Origin: Acidimicrobiales bacterium
GTDB lineage: Bacteria > Actinomycetota > Acidimicrobiia > Acidimicrobiales > MedAcidi-G1
Assembly: GCA_030747595.1 (NCBI GenBank)
Contig: JASLKK010000006.1
Coordinates: forward strand, 1 to 64,000
Direction: 5' to 3'
Length of the DNA stretch: 64,000 nucleotides
Each line of letters opens with the position of its first letter. Position 1 is the first letter of the stretch. Of the stretch, positions 45,750 through 54,215 are shown in pieces. The notes beneath the pieces are model-generated. The model was not told the DNA's origin. It ran no database searches and was given only the letters and a program-made list of their open reading frames with translations. The translations under genes and the position numbers were made by a program.

Positions 45750-46693
45750 AGGTGTTCTACAACGAGGCGTACACGGCTGCGGCCCACGCCTTCGACACGA
45801 CGAGAAAGAGCGGCTCGATTGCCACGGCGATGGATGAGGGCAGCGTGCCTGGCTGCGAAGTTGTCGACCCGATCGACTTCGTCGATCTGGCCGAGAAACT
45901 GATCGAAGAGACCCACGCTTCGGCTTATGTCGAGGCGCTCCGGACCGGAGAGCCTCACGAACTGGCCGAGAGCCAGGGGTTCAACTGGGATGAGGGCATT
46001 TGGGTTATGGCCGTCAACTCCACGGCCGGCGTGTTGGCAGCAGTGGACGAGGCTCTGGCCACCGGCGGGTCCAGCGGCAGCCTGTCGTCGGGCCTTCACC
46101 ACGCCAGGTGTGCGGGCGGCGTGGGCTATTGCACGGTCAACGGCCTCGCGATGGCCGCCACGCGTGCCACCGAACTCATCTCGGGCACGGTCGTGATCCT
46201 CGACCTCGATGCCCATTGTGGCGGCGGCACCAATGAGCTGATCGGTGGCGACGGACGCATCCTGCACCTCGATCTCAGCACCAGCTCGTTTGATTCCTAC
46301 AGCCCGGACGGTGACGATGAACTCACCGTTCTCCACGGACCAACCGACGTCGAGTATCTGGAGCACGTCCACAGCTTCCTCGCGCTGATTCCAGACGACA
46401 CGGGTCTCGTCATCTACAACGCCGGCATGGACCCGCACCCAACCGTGTCAGCCGAAGGGCTGGCCCAGCGGGAGCGTCTGGTGGCTGCCTGGTGCGCACG
46501 TCACGGCGTGCCGGCGGCGTTCGTCCTGGCCGGGGGCTACACGTGGGGGATCACGATGGACGAACTCGTCGAGCTGCACCTCAACACCGTGAGGGCCTTC
46601 GCTGGCCGCGAACCCTCTGCCAGCGGAGATCTGTCCTCAGCGACGCGACAGCCACGCTACGGGCCGACCAGCAGCCCTGCCAGAACGGCCTAG
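45746..46693 (+). CDS. Histone-deacetylase-like zinc deacylase
   Basis: This 315-residue protein has the HDAC/acetoin-utilisation/acetylpolyamine amidohydrolase fold. The tandem histidines His118-His119 (GLHHARC), zinc ligands Asp155 and His157 in DLDAHCGGGT, third ligand Asp229 in NAGMD and the catalytic Tyr265 in AGGY are all present. The last 25 residues (SATRQPRYGPTSSPARTA) look added and are encoded by one copy of a 40-bp direct repeat. It removes acyl groups from lysine, polyamine or another amide; the substrate is unknown. Its stop shares the bases CTAG with the convergent pentapeptide gene. Confidence 0.88.
   Translation: MKVFYNEAYTAAAHAFDTTRKSGSIATAMDEGSVPGCEVVDPIDFVDLAEKLIEETHASAYVEALRTGEPHELAESQGFNWDEGIWVMAVNSTAGVLAAVDEALATGGSSGSLSSGLHHARCAGGVGYCTVNGLAMAATRATELISGTVVILDLDAHCGGGTNELIGGDGRILHLDLSTSSFDSYSPDGDDELTVLHGPTDVEYLEHVHSFLALIPDDTGLVIYNAGMDPHPTVSAEGLAQRERLVAAWCARHGVPAAFVLAGGYTWGITMDELVELHLNTVRAFAGREPSASGDLSSATRQPRYGPTSSPARTA
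46652..46691 (+). repeat. 40-bp direct repeat, copy 1
   Basis: This copy forms the last codons of the deacylase gene. It matches 47598-47637 at 36 of 40 positions. The two copies bracket the pentapeptide-repeat gene almost exactly. Confidence 0.8.
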
Positions 46694-47592
46694 TCCTCGA
46701 TGATCACTCCGGCGGTTAGCGGGTCGAACCAAGCCGGCCATATCGTCTGTGAATCTGCAAATGACTCGGCGAGGTTTGCCCCAGTGAGGTTCGCCCCATC
46801 GAGATAAGCACCATGCAGGCTCGTTCTGAATAGATTCGAGCAGTACAGATTCGTTCTGACGAGCATCGCCTCAACGAGGTCCGCCCCGCTGAGGTCTGCC
46901 CTAGTGAGGTCCGCCCCGCTGAGGTCCGTCCCGCTGAGGTTCGCCCCGGTGAGGTCCACCCCAACAAGCGTCACTCCAACAAAGCTCACGCCTCGGAGCT
47001 TCGCTGAGGTGAGGTTCGCCCCGCTGAGGTCTGCCCTAGTGAGGTCCGCCCCGCTGAGGTCCATGCCAGCCAAGTCCGCCCTACGAAGGTTCGCCCCGGC
47101 GAGGTCCGCCCCAATAAGCGTCACTCCAGCAAAGCTCACTCTTCGGAGTTCTGCCGAGGTGAGGTTCGCCCCGGTGAGATCCGCGCCGATGAGATCCGCG
47201 CTGGTGAGATCCGCGCCGGTGAGGTCCGCCCGCCTGAGGTTCGCCCTAGTGAGATCCGCGCCGATTAGATCCGTGCCGGTGAGATCCGCGCCGCCGAGGT
47301 CCGCCCCAATGAGGTCCACCGCGGTGAGATTCGCGCCGGCGAGGCTCGCCCCGGTGAGGTCCGCCCCGGTGAGGTCCGCCCTGGCGAGGTTCGCCCCGGT
47401 GAGGTCCACCCCGGTGAGGTCCGCCCCGTAGAGATCCGCCTCGCAGAGGAACGCCCCGGTCAGGTCCGCCTTGGTGAGGTTCGCAGTTCTGAGGTCTGCC
47501 CCTTCGAGGTTCGCCCCGGAGAGGTTCGCCCCGGAGAGGTTCGCCTCGATGAGGTCCGCCCCCGGTTCGATCGTGTAGCCGTTGACCTTCAC
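46690..47592 (-). CDS. Pentapeptide-repeat protein
   Basis: This 300-residue protein is nearly all pentapeptide repeats of the A(D/N)LXX type from about residue 16 to 275, more than 45 units, which should fold as a right-handed quadrilateral beta-helix. It opens KVNGYTIEPGAD. Starting at GTG 47592 places it 7 nt after a minus-strand TAGCGT box; a GTG at 47601 is the alternative. Some family members (Qnr, MfpA) mimic DNA and protect gyrase, but most have no known role. Near-identical DNA units suggest recent internal duplication. It is convergent with the deacylase, sharing CTAG as both stops. Confidence 0.88.
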   Translation of the reverse strand: MKVNGYTIEPGADLIEANLSGANLSGANLEGADLRTANLTKADLTGAFLCEADLYGADLTGVDLTGANLARADLTGADLTGASLAGANLTAVDLIGADLGGADLTGTDLIGADLTRANLRRADLTGADLTSADLIGADLTGANLTSAELRRVSFAGVTLIGADLAGANLRRADLAGMDLSGADLTRADLSGANLTSAKLRGVSFVGVTLVGVDLTGANLSGTDLSGADLTRADLSGADLVEAMLVRTNLYCSNLFRTSLHGAYLDGANLTGANLAESFADSQTIWPAWFDPLTAGVIIED

Positions 47593-47597
47593 GAGGA

Positions 47598-47637
47598 CCA
47601 CGCTATGGGCCGATCAGCAGCCCTGCCAGAAGGGTCT
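47598..47637 (+). repeat. 40-bp direct repeat, copy 2
   Basis: The counterpart of 46652-46691. It contains the minus-strand -10 box of the pentapeptide gene. Read in the frame of the deacylase tail it continues for about 30 more codons. Confidence 0.8.
47600..47605 (-). promoter_or_regulatory. Leaderless -10 box for the pentapeptide gene
   Basis: Minus-strand TAGCGT ends 7 nt before GTG 47592. Confidence 0.45.
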
Positions 47638-47780
47638 CACCGGCTAGGGCTACCTGCCGGGCCAGTGGCGACAGGCGAATGTCTCCTACCCCCTCTTCCT
47701 TGGAAAGGGTCGAGTTAACGATGGGGTAGGGGCTCGTGCGTTGCTCCCAGCGTTGCTCCCAGAGAGCGTTTGTACTGAAA

Positions 47781-47810
47781 ACGAGAGCACCGCAGGTCGT
47801 TGACCTGCGG
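47781..47810 (-). terminator. Intrinsic terminator of tRNA-Ala
   Basis: CCGCAGGTC (47790-47798) pairs with GACCTGCGG (47802-47810) around GTT, and the minus strand continues TGCTCTCGTTTT. Confidence 0.75.
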
Positions 47811-47831
47811 CGTCACGTGGAGCTAGAGGGA
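47787..47831. repeat. Proximal 45-bp repeat: tRNA-Ala 3' end and terminator
   Basis: This spans the last 14 nt of the tRNA and its terminator. The counterpart is 44475-44519. Confidence 0.7.
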
Positions 47832-47890
47832 ATTGAACCCTCGACCTCTTCCATGCCATGGAAGCGCTCTCCCAACTGAGCTATAGCCCC
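47818..47890 (-). tRNA. tRNA-Ala(GGC)
   Basis: A full 73-nt cloverleaf can be drawn on the minus strand. The acceptor stem is GGGGCTA with TAGCTCC and discriminator A. The D arm is GCTC/GAGC, and the anticodon stem CTTCC/GGAAG holds the loop ATGGCAT with anticodon GGC. The T arm is GAGGG-TTCAATT-CCCTC. CCA is not encoded. Confidence 0.96.
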
Positions 47891-47977
47891 GAGGAGCCGA
47901 CAATCTACCAGCGGCCTTCGGGGAGGCGACCCGCCTGGTCGGCGATTCCGGAGACCTGCGGCCACCGGACACCTCGG

Positions 47978-47983
47978 TAGCCT
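47978..47983 (+). promoter_or_regulatory. Leaderless -10 box for leuS
   Basis: TAGCCT, preceded by GG, ends 4 nt before ATG 47988 and 7 nt before ATG 47991. The common spacing favours 47991. Confidence 0.55.
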
Positions 47984-47990
47984 CACGATG

Positions 47991-50465
47991 ATGTCCGAGC
48001 GCTACAACCCTCAGAGTATTGAGACGCGCTGGCGGCAGCACTGGATCGACGAGGGGACCTACGAGGTCGACAACGACGACCCCCGCCCTCCGTTCTACGT
48101 GCTCTCCATGTACCCGTACCCCAGCGGACCGGCGCACATGGGCCACGTCCGGAACTACACGATGGGTGACCTACTGGTGCGGTACCGCACCATGCGGGGT
48201 GACGGTGTGTTGTCGCCGATCGGTTTTGACTCTTTCGGCCTGCCAGCTGAGAACGCGGCCATTAAGACCGGGACCCATCCCCGCGAGCACACCGAACGCA
48301 ACGGCGAAGCACTGTCGGCCTCGTTGCGACGGATCGGTGCCGTCTACGACTGGCGGCGCATGGTCCGCAGTCACGACCCGTCCTACATCCGATGGACGCA
48401 GTGGATCTTCCTGAAGTTCCACGAGGCCGGCCTCGTGTACCGAGATACCGCGCCAGTCAACTGGTGCCCCGGTTGCCAGACCGTGCTGGCCAACGAACAG
48501 GTCCTCGGCGACGGGACCTGCGAACGCTCCGGTGACCTAGTCGAACGTAGGGACATGGAGCAGTGGTTCTACCGGATCACCACCTACGCCCAGGAGCTCC
48601 TCGACGATCTCGACACTGTGGACTGGCCAGAGAAGGTCAAAGTCATGCAGCGCCACTGGATCGGTCGGTCTGAGGGCGCCGAGTTTGGCCTACCCGTTGC
48701 TGACGGCGATGGGGTAGCCCGCACCGATGTGGAACCCCTCGCGGTCTACACCACCCGCCCCGATACCTCGTTCGGCATGACGTTCGCCGTGATCTCCCCA
48801 GAACATCCGCGGGTCGACGAGCTCACCACCGATGACAGACGGGCCGCCGTCGACGCTTTCCGGGCATCGGTGGCCGGTCGTAGCGACATCGAACGCCAGT
48901 CCACCGAGGGTGCACTCGACAAGCGGGGCGTGGCGACCGGTGGCCGGGTGGTCAACCCGTTCACGGGCCAGGCCATCCCGGTCTTCCTCGCTGACTACGT
49001 GTTGATGACCTACGGCACCGGGGCGATCATGGCCGTCCCCGGTCAGGACCAGCGCGATTGGGACTTCGCCACCGCCCACGGTTGCGAGATCGTGCGCACC
49101 GTTCGCCCCCCTGACGACTTCGACGGCGAGGCCTACGTGGGTGAGGGCCCTGCCATCAACTCGGAGTTCTTGGACGGTATGGGCGTCGCCGAGGCCAAAG
49201 CCACGGCCATCTCCTGGCTGGAGGACCATGGTTACGGCTCCGGGAAGGTCAACTACCGACTCCGCGACTGGTTGCTGTCCCGCCAGCGTTTCTGGGGCTG
49301 CCCTATTCCGATCGTCTACTGCGACACCTGTGGCGAGCAGCCCCTGCCCGTGGACCAACTTCCGGTCGAAGCTCCGGACGACGTGGAGTTCGTGCCAACT
49401 GGTCAGTCGCCGCTGACGTATCACGAGGGATTCCTGTCGGCCACCTGTCCGTCTTGTGACGGTCCGGCCCGTCGAGAGACCGACACGATGGACACGTTCG
49501 TGGATTCCTCCTGGTACTTCTTGCGCTTCACCGACCCGACCAACGACGAGGCGCCGTTCTCAGTGGAGGCCGCCGAGCGGTGGTTGCCCGTGGACCAGTA
49601 CATCGGCGGCGTCGAGCACGCCATTCTCCACTTGATGTACGCCCGCTTCTTCACCAAGGCTCTGTCCGACCTGGGGGTGGCACCCAAGGGGCTCCGAGAA
49701 CCGTTCAAGCGGCTCTTCACCCAGGGGATGATCCGCCTCGGCGGCTCCAAGATGTCCAAGTCCAAGGGCAACCTCGTTTCCCCCGAGGCCATCCTCGACG
49801 ACCAGGGCGCAGATGCGCTGCGGTTGGCACACCTGCAGGTCAAGCCCCCACAAGAAGACGTCGACTGGGAGGACTTCGGCATCGACGGGTGCGCCAAGTT
49901 CCTGCAACGCGTGTGGCGTCTCGCCGTGCCGGATTCTGACCTGACCAATGGTGCTCGTGACGGCGATCCAACCGAGGCCGATGCCGAGATCGATCGGGCC
50001 ACGCACCGTCTGGTGGCCCGGATCACCAACGAGTACGACCGGTGGTCGTACAACACGGCTGTCGCCGGGTTCATGGAGTTCACCAACACGCTCTACCGCT
50101 ACGTCCAGACCGACGAGGAGATCCACACCGACACATTGGCTGCAGCGATCGACACCCTGCTGTTGGTGATGGCACCCGCTGCACCACATCTCTGTGCCGA
50201 ACTCTGGGATCAGCGAAACGGTGGCCACGTGCACGTCGAGGCGTGGCCCGAGGCTGACCCGGAAAAACTGGTAGACGACACCGTCACGATGATCGTGCAG
50301 GTCAACGGCAAGGTCCGAGAACGTGTCGACGTACCGTCCGACATCGACGAGGACACCGCAGTGGCCGCCGCCCTGGCCTGCGAAAAGGTGGCCGTCGCGC
50401 TGGCCGGCGCCGAGCCCCGGAAAGTCATCGCCCGACCCCCGAAGCTGGTCAACATCGTCATCTGA
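47991..50465 (+). CDS. leuS: Leucyl-tRNA synthetase
   Basis: This 824-residue class Ia synthetase charges tRNA-Leu. The HIGH-type motif is [14 protein letters not shown] near 40, an editing (CP1) domain occupies about 220-400 ([31 protein letters not shown]), and KMSKS is near 587. An anticodon-binding helical bundle and a small C-terminal domain ([16 protein letters not shown]) close the protein. Two ATGs are adjacent, 47988 and 47991; the promoter spacing supports the second. Confidence 0.97.
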   Translation: MSERYNPQSIETRWRQHWIDEGTYEVDNDDPRPPFYVLSMYPYPSGPAHMGHVRNYTMGDLLVRYRTMRGDGVLSPIGFDSFGLPAENAAIKTGTHPREHTERNGEALSASLRRIGAVYDWRRMVRSHDPSYIRWTQWIFLKFHEAGLVYRDTAPVNWCPGCQTVLANEQVLGDGTCERSGDLVERRDMEQWFYRITTYAQELLDDLDTVDWPEKVKVMQRHWIGRSEGAEFGLPVADGDGVARTDVEPLAVYTTRPDTSFGMTFAVISPEHPRVDELTTDDRRAAVDAFRASVAGRSDIERQSTEGALDKRGVATGGRVVNPFTGQAIPVFLADYVLMTYGTGAIMAVPGQDQRDWDFATAHGCEIVRTVRPPDDFDGEAYVGEGPAINSEFLDGMGVAEAKATAISWLEDHGYGSGKVNYRLRDWLLSRQRFWGCPIPIVYCDTCGEQPLPVDQLPVEAPDDVEFVPTGQSPLTYHEGFLSATCPSCDGPARRETDTMDTFVDSSWYFLRFTDPTNDEAPFSVEAAERWLPVDQYIGGVEHAILHLMYARFFTKALSDLGVAPKGLREPFKRLFTQGMIRLGGSKMSKSKGNLVSPEAILDDQGADALRLAHLQVKPPQEDVDWEDFGIDGCAKFLQRVWRLAVPDSDLTNGARDGDPTEADAEIDRATHRLVARITNEYDRWSYNTAVAGFMEFTNTLYRYVQTDEEIHTDTLAAAIDTLLLVMAPAAPHLCAELWDQRNGGHVHVEAWPEADPEKLVDDTVTMIVQVNGKVRERVDVPSDIDEDTAVAAALACEKVAVALAGAEPRKVIARPPKLVNIVI

Positions 50466-50520
50466 GCTCCTGGTCGGATTGGAGCGGTCTACTAGCTGAG
50501 AATTGGCCGGACCCGACCGC

Positions 50521-51393
50521 TCAGTCGTCGTGGTTGCGGAGGAACCGCTCCAACTCGGCGGCCAGTTGCTCGCCGTCGGGAAGCTGCCCCCGGATGTCGT
50601 GGAGGTCGTCGTAGGCGGCCTCCAGAGTCTCGAGCATGGTGACGTGCTCGGGGTTCCGGGCAACCAGGTCATCAAGGCGGGTCCGGGCGGCCAACGCCGA
50701 CTCGGTCAACGGCCCGTCGTCGAGCTCCATGCCGGTCAGTTCAGCCACCCCAGCCAACAAGGCCTGGGCAGCCGGCGGATAGGTGCTGCCAGAGAGATAG
50801 TGGGGAACCTGAGCCCAGATCCCCACAGCGGGTATCCCCACACGCCCGGCCTCCATCTCGATGACCGCCTGTGCACCGGCCGGAACCTCAATGGTGGCCG
50901 TCAGGAAGTCAAGGCGTTCCGCCAACTCGGGGCTTCCGGCAGTGCACGACAGCCGGGTGGGTCGGGTATGGGGGACTGCCGCAGGGTAGGCACCGAGACC
51001 CACCACCAGCCGCACCCCGAGCTGCTGGCACAGGTCGACCACAGCGGTCGAGAAGGCCCGCCACTCGTGATCAGGCTCAGGGCCGTACAGAACCAGTACG
51101 TCATGGTCGGCCGTGGTCTCCAGCAGGAAAACCTCGAGCGCTGGCCATTCCAGACGTCGACTCACCCCGTCGACGAGGTGCAGGGTGGGGCGCCGTGCCC
51201 GGTGGTCCAGCAACCGGTCGGTGTCGAAGCGGGCGATCCGCCGACCCGGCTCACCGTCCAGCAGGTGTTGTCGGGCCACACGGGCCGCACCGGAGGCGTC
51301 GATCCACCCGTCCATTGCCACCACCAGCACCGGCTCCGACAAAAGCGGCGCCTCTAGGACCTCGATCAGCGGCGAAACCGCCTCGTCGGCCAC
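50521..51393 (-). CDS. PAC2 family protein
   Basis: This 290-residue protein belongs to the PAC2 (proteasome-assembly-chaperone-like) family widespread in actinobacteria and archaea. The family elements are PVLVVAMDGWIDASGAA near 20, VLVLYGPEPDHEWRAF near 98, GLGAYPAAVPHTRP and GIPAVGIWAQVPHYLSG.TYPPA. A helical C-terminal tail lies after residue 210. Bacterial members have no firmly known role. GTG 51393 is 2 bp after the stop of the upstream kinase-like gene. Confidence 0.88.
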   Translation of the reverse strand: MADEAVSPLIEVLEAPLLSEPVLVVAMDGWIDASGAARVARQHLLDGEPGRRIARFDTDRLLDHRARRPTLHLVDGVSRRLEWPALEVFLLETTADHDVLVLYGPEPDHEWRAFSTAVVDLCQQLGVRLVVGLGAYPAAVPHTRPTRLSCTAGSPELAERLDFLTATIEVPAGAQAVIEMEAGRVGIPAVGIWAQVPHYLSGSTYPPAAQALLAGVAELTGMELDDGPLTESALAARTRLDDLVARNPEHVTMLETLEAAYDDLHDIRGQLPDGEQLAAELERFLRNHDD

Positions 51394-51395
51394 CG

Positions 51396-52448
51396 TCAGG
51401 GCACCCGGGGGAGACGGGATGCAGCCTCGTGGGCGACCTGTGCGACGTCGAGGACCCGTTGACCGAACACTGCGATCAGCCGGGGATCGTCCTGGTCACC
51501 CATGACGCCCGCTGCGTACCGGGTGTAAACCCCCTCGACGATGCAGGCAATACGCCAGTAGGCGAAAGCGACGTAGAAGTCGAGATGTGTCAGGTCGCGA
51601 CTGGAGTGTCTGGCGTAGGCCTCGCGGATCCCGTCGACATCAGGAAAGCCCTCGATTGAGGTCGGGGGAGGAGTGCCGCCAGTCGTGCGGTCGTCGGTAT
51701 ACGCGATCATGCCCGCCACGTCGGCCAGCACGTCGCCGAGCGTGCACAACTCCCAGTCCAGCACGGCGACCACCTCGCCGTCGGTGGACATCATGCAGTT
51801 GTCGAGGCGGTAGTCGCCGTGGACGATGCCAGCGCCCTGCTGAGCCGGCACCCGCGACGCCAGGATCTCGTGGGTCTCCAATACCCCGGGGACTTCCCGG
51901 GTGGTCGCATCCTCGAACTGGGTTCGCCAGCGCTTCAGTTGCCGGTCGATATAGCCCTCGTGCCGTCCAAGGTCGGCCAGTCCGACAGCGTCCAAGTCGA
52001 CGTCGTGGAGGCGGGCCAGTACCTCAACCAGCGACTCGCCCATCCGCGTTCGTACTTCGAGGGGCACCTTCTCGGCTTCCTCCACGTTGCGGACGATCAC
52101 ACCGGGAACGAAGTCCATGACGTAGAACGGGGCGCCGTTCACCTCACTGTCGGTGCACAACCCGACGATCCCGGGCACGGGTACGCCGCTCTCGGCCAGC
52201 GAGCTGATAATCCGGTGTTCGCGGGCCATGTCATGGGCGGTGGCCAGCACGTGGCCCATCGGGGGACGACGCAATACCCAGTGGCGACCTCCGTCGTCGG
52301 CCGCGACACCGTCGGAGACTTTGAACGTCAGGTTGGACCGGCCACCGGTGATGAGCTCGAAAGTGAGCGAGCCGCCATCCAGCCCGCCGACCTCCCCGTC
52401 GAACCAGCGCACCAGGTTGTCATGGTCGATTCCGGCAGGCGTTGTCAT
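51396..52448 (-). CDS. APH-family phosphotransferase (ACAD10/11-kinase-like)
   Basis: This 350-residue kinase-like protein has the pattern of the APH domain in ACAD10/ACAD11: GGRSNLTFKV, LRRPPMGHVLATAHDMAREHRI, PVPGIVGLCTD.EVNGAPFYVMDFV, catalytic IVHGDYRLDN and LDWELCTLGDVLADVA. It is unlikely to act on antibiotics; hydroxyacyl-CoA or hydroxy-fatty-acid substrates fit the family better. ATG 52448 is 8 nt after a TACCGT box. It is a second APH gene, distinct from the DUF6285 fusion 8 kb away. Confidence 0.87.
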   Translation of the reverse strand: MTTPAGIDHDNLVRWFDGEVGGLDGGSLTFELITGGRSNLTFKVSDGVAADDGGRHWVLRRPPMGHVLATAHDMAREHRIISSLAESGVPVPGIVGLCTDSEVNGAPFYVMDFVPGVIVRNVEEAEKVPLEVRTRMGESLVEVLARLHDVDLDAVGLADLGRHEGYIDRQLKRWRTQFEDATTREVPGVLETHEILASRVPAQQGAGIVHGDYRLDNCMMSTDGEVVAVLDWELCTLGDVLADVAGMIAYTDDRTTGGTPPPTSIEGFPDVDGIREAYARHSSRDLTHLDFYVAFAYWRIACIVEGVYTRYAAGVMGDQDDPRLIAVFGQRVLDVAQVAHEAASRLPRVP

Positions 52449-52456
52449 CGGGAGGA

Positions 52457-52462
52457 ACGGTA
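52457..52462 (-). promoter_or_regulatory. Leaderless -10 box for the APH-family gene
   Basis: Minus-strand TACCGT ends 8 nt before ATG 52448. Confidence 0.5.
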
Positions 52463-52500
52463 GTCGGGGTGTGGGACGAGGGGCCCACCGTGCCTGCCCC

Positions 52501-52506
52501 TACCCT
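52501..52506 (+). promoter_or_regulatory. Leaderless -10 box for the thioredoxin-TPR gene
   Basis: TACCCT ends 7 nt before ATG 52514. Confidence 0.55.
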
Positions 52507-52513
52507 CAGGGGC

Positions 52514-53215
52514 ATGGACGTCACTGACGCGACATTTCAGACAGAGGTCATTGATCGGTCTGCACAGGTTCCGGTCGTCATCGACCTGTGGGCTGAATGG
52601 TGTGGCCCATGCAAGTCCCTAGGCCCGATCCTCGAGAAGGTCATTGCCGAACAGGGAGGCAAGGTTGTTCTGGCCAAGGTGGACATCGACGCCAACCCCG
52701 GCGTGGCCCAGGCGTTCCAGGTGCAGTCCATCCCGGCGGTGTTCGGAATGGTCGACGGCCAGGTAGCTGCGAGTTTCGTCGGCGCCCAGGGCGAAGACGC
52801 GGTCCGGACATTCGTTGAGGGCCTGTTGCCAGGTGAAGAGGTGTCTGAGATCGACCGGCTGATCGCCATTGGCGACGAGGGGTCGCTCATTGCCGCTCTG
52901 GGTATCGAGAGTGACAATGTCGCCGCGGTGACCGCTCTGGCCCTCCTACTAGTTGAGCGGGCCGGCGAGGGCGACCAGGACGCTGCCCTCAAGTTGTTGG
53001 AACGAATCCCCGAGTCGGCCGACACTCGTCGGATCGCTGCGATGGCCCGCACCGAGGCGGTCGACGACGTCGAAGCGACGTTGGCTGAGCTCCTGACGGC
53101 CGTCAAGGCCGACGAAGATGCCCGGCAGCGGTTCGTCGACCTGCTCGAGGTCCTCGGACCGGACGACGAACGCACCCCGGTGTGGCGGCGTCGACTGACA
53201 TCGGCCCTCTTCTAG
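52514..53215 (+). CDS. Thioredoxin-domain protein with TPR-like tail (YbbN/CnoX type)
   Basis: This 233-residue protein has a thioredoxin domain with active site WCGPC (Cys30, Cys33) in residues 1-110 and a helical C-terminal half of tetratricopeptide-like repeats (AALGIESDNVAAVTALALLLVERAGE...). That layout is the CnoX/YbbN chaperedoxin type rather than plain thioredoxin. It may act as an oxidative-stress holdase with redox activity. The longer frame to 52442 is rejected because ATG 52514 follows TACCCT at 7 nt. Confidence 0.9.
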   Translation: MDVTDATFQTEVIDRSAQVPVVIDLWAEWCGPCKSLGPILEKVIAEQGGKVVLAKVDIDANPGVAQAFQVQSIPAVFGMVDGQVAASFVGAQGEDAVRTFVEGLLPGEEVSEIDRLIAIGDEGSLIAALGIESDNVAAVTALALLLVERAGEGDQDAALKLLERIPESADTRRIAAMARTEAVDDVEATLAELLTAVKADEDARQRFVDLLEVLGPDDERTPVWRRRLTSALF

Positions 53216-53291
53216 TAGAGCCTTTTCAGGCGACACGGTCGTCGCCACTCACGGCGTTCCCTCGGTTAACGCAACCGTTCGTGGGTGTGGC

Positions 53292-54215
53292 ATGCCCGAA
53301 CCTGCCAATCCGATCCGAGGCCGGGTCGTCGACCTGCTTTCCAACCGGACGCCGACCCCGGCCCGGTGTACCGTCGACTGGGTGATCGTCGAGTTGGGCC
53401 CCGACCACCGCTACGACTGCACCCACCGGTCGCTCGTCATGGGAATCCTGAACCGCACCCCGGACTCGTTCTGGGATCGCGGACGGTTCTGGGAGTTCGA
53501 CGACTTCCTCCGGTTGGCCGAGGCCCATGAGGCCAACGGCGCTGACCTGTTCGACGTCGGCGGCTCCAAGGCCGGTCCGGGGCCCGAGGTGACCCGGGAC
53601 GAGGAGATGGAACGCGTGGTGCCAGCCGTAGAGGCCCTGCATGCCCGGTTCGACCTACCCATTGCCGTGGACACATTCCGGGGTTCCGTGGCCGATGCGG
53701 CCATGGAGGCCGGCGCGTGCGTGGGCAACGACATCAGTGGATTCGCTGATCCGACGTTTCTTCCAGCGTGCGCCCGCCATGGTGCGACGGTGGTCGCCAC
53801 CCACGTACGTATCGGTCCGAGGATTCCCGACCCGACGCCGAGGTACGACGACGTGGTGGCCGACGTCCGCGAATTTCTGGCCGAGCGCGTCCGCTGGGCG
53901 ACCGAGGCCGGGATCCCCGCCGGGCGGATCATCATCGACGCAGGCCTCGACCTCGGCAAGACGCCCGACATGTCGATCGAACTCCTCCGGCGTTCCGGGG
54001 ACCTGACCACCTTGGGTCAGCCCATCCTGTTGTCGGCATCCAACAAGGGATTCCTCGGCGAGGTGACGAGCAACGGCCTGGAGGATCGGGTCGAGGCATC
54101 GTGGGCGGCCCACGCGCTGGGCATCAGCGGCGGCTGTCGGATCCTTCGGGCGCATGACGTCCGGGGCGCCCGGCGGGTGGCTGACGTGATGGCCAATGTC
54201 ATGGCCCCTGTATGA
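53292..54215 (+). CDS. folP2: Dihydropteroate synthase homologue, FolP2 type
   Basis: This 307-residue TIM-barrel protein resembles DHPS but carries FolP2 substitutions: MGILNRTPDSFWDRG instead of NVTPDSF.DGG, FDVGGSKAGPG, ATHVRIGPR in place of the MHMRG pterin/PABA loop, and SNKGFLGE. Mycobacterial FolP2 lacks clear DHPS activity, so the folate role should not be assumed. The stop overlaps holA (ATGA). The 76-bp gap before it shows no leaderless -10 box at the standard spacing. Confidence 0.85.
   Translation: MPEPANPIRGRVVDLLSNRTPTPARCTVDWVIVELGPDHRYDCTHRSLVMGILNRTPDSFWDRGRFWEFDDFLRLAEAHEANGADLFDVGGSKAGPGPEVTRDEEMERVVPAVEALHARFDLPIAVDTFRGSVADAAMEAGACVGNDISGFADPTFLPACARHGATVVATHVRIGPRIPDPTPRYDDVVADVREFLAERVRWATEAGIPAGRIIIDAGLDLGKTPDMSIELLRRSGDLTTLGQPILLSASNKGFLGEVTSNGLEDRVEASWAAHALGISGGCRILRAHDVRGARRVADVMANVMAPV

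Noticed and set aside
46859-47560. Dense short repeats (GAGGTCCGCC-like) resembling a CRISPR or minisatellite
   Set aside because: The 15-bp period is the codon pattern of a pentapeptide-repeat protein on the minus strand; there are no unique spacers. The plus-strand frame rich in RSAP is its shadow.
50482-50522. GAGCGGTC/GACCGCTC hairpin between leuS and the PAC2 gene as a terminator
   Set aside because: The loop is about 25 bases and there is no T-run; too weak to list as a terminator.
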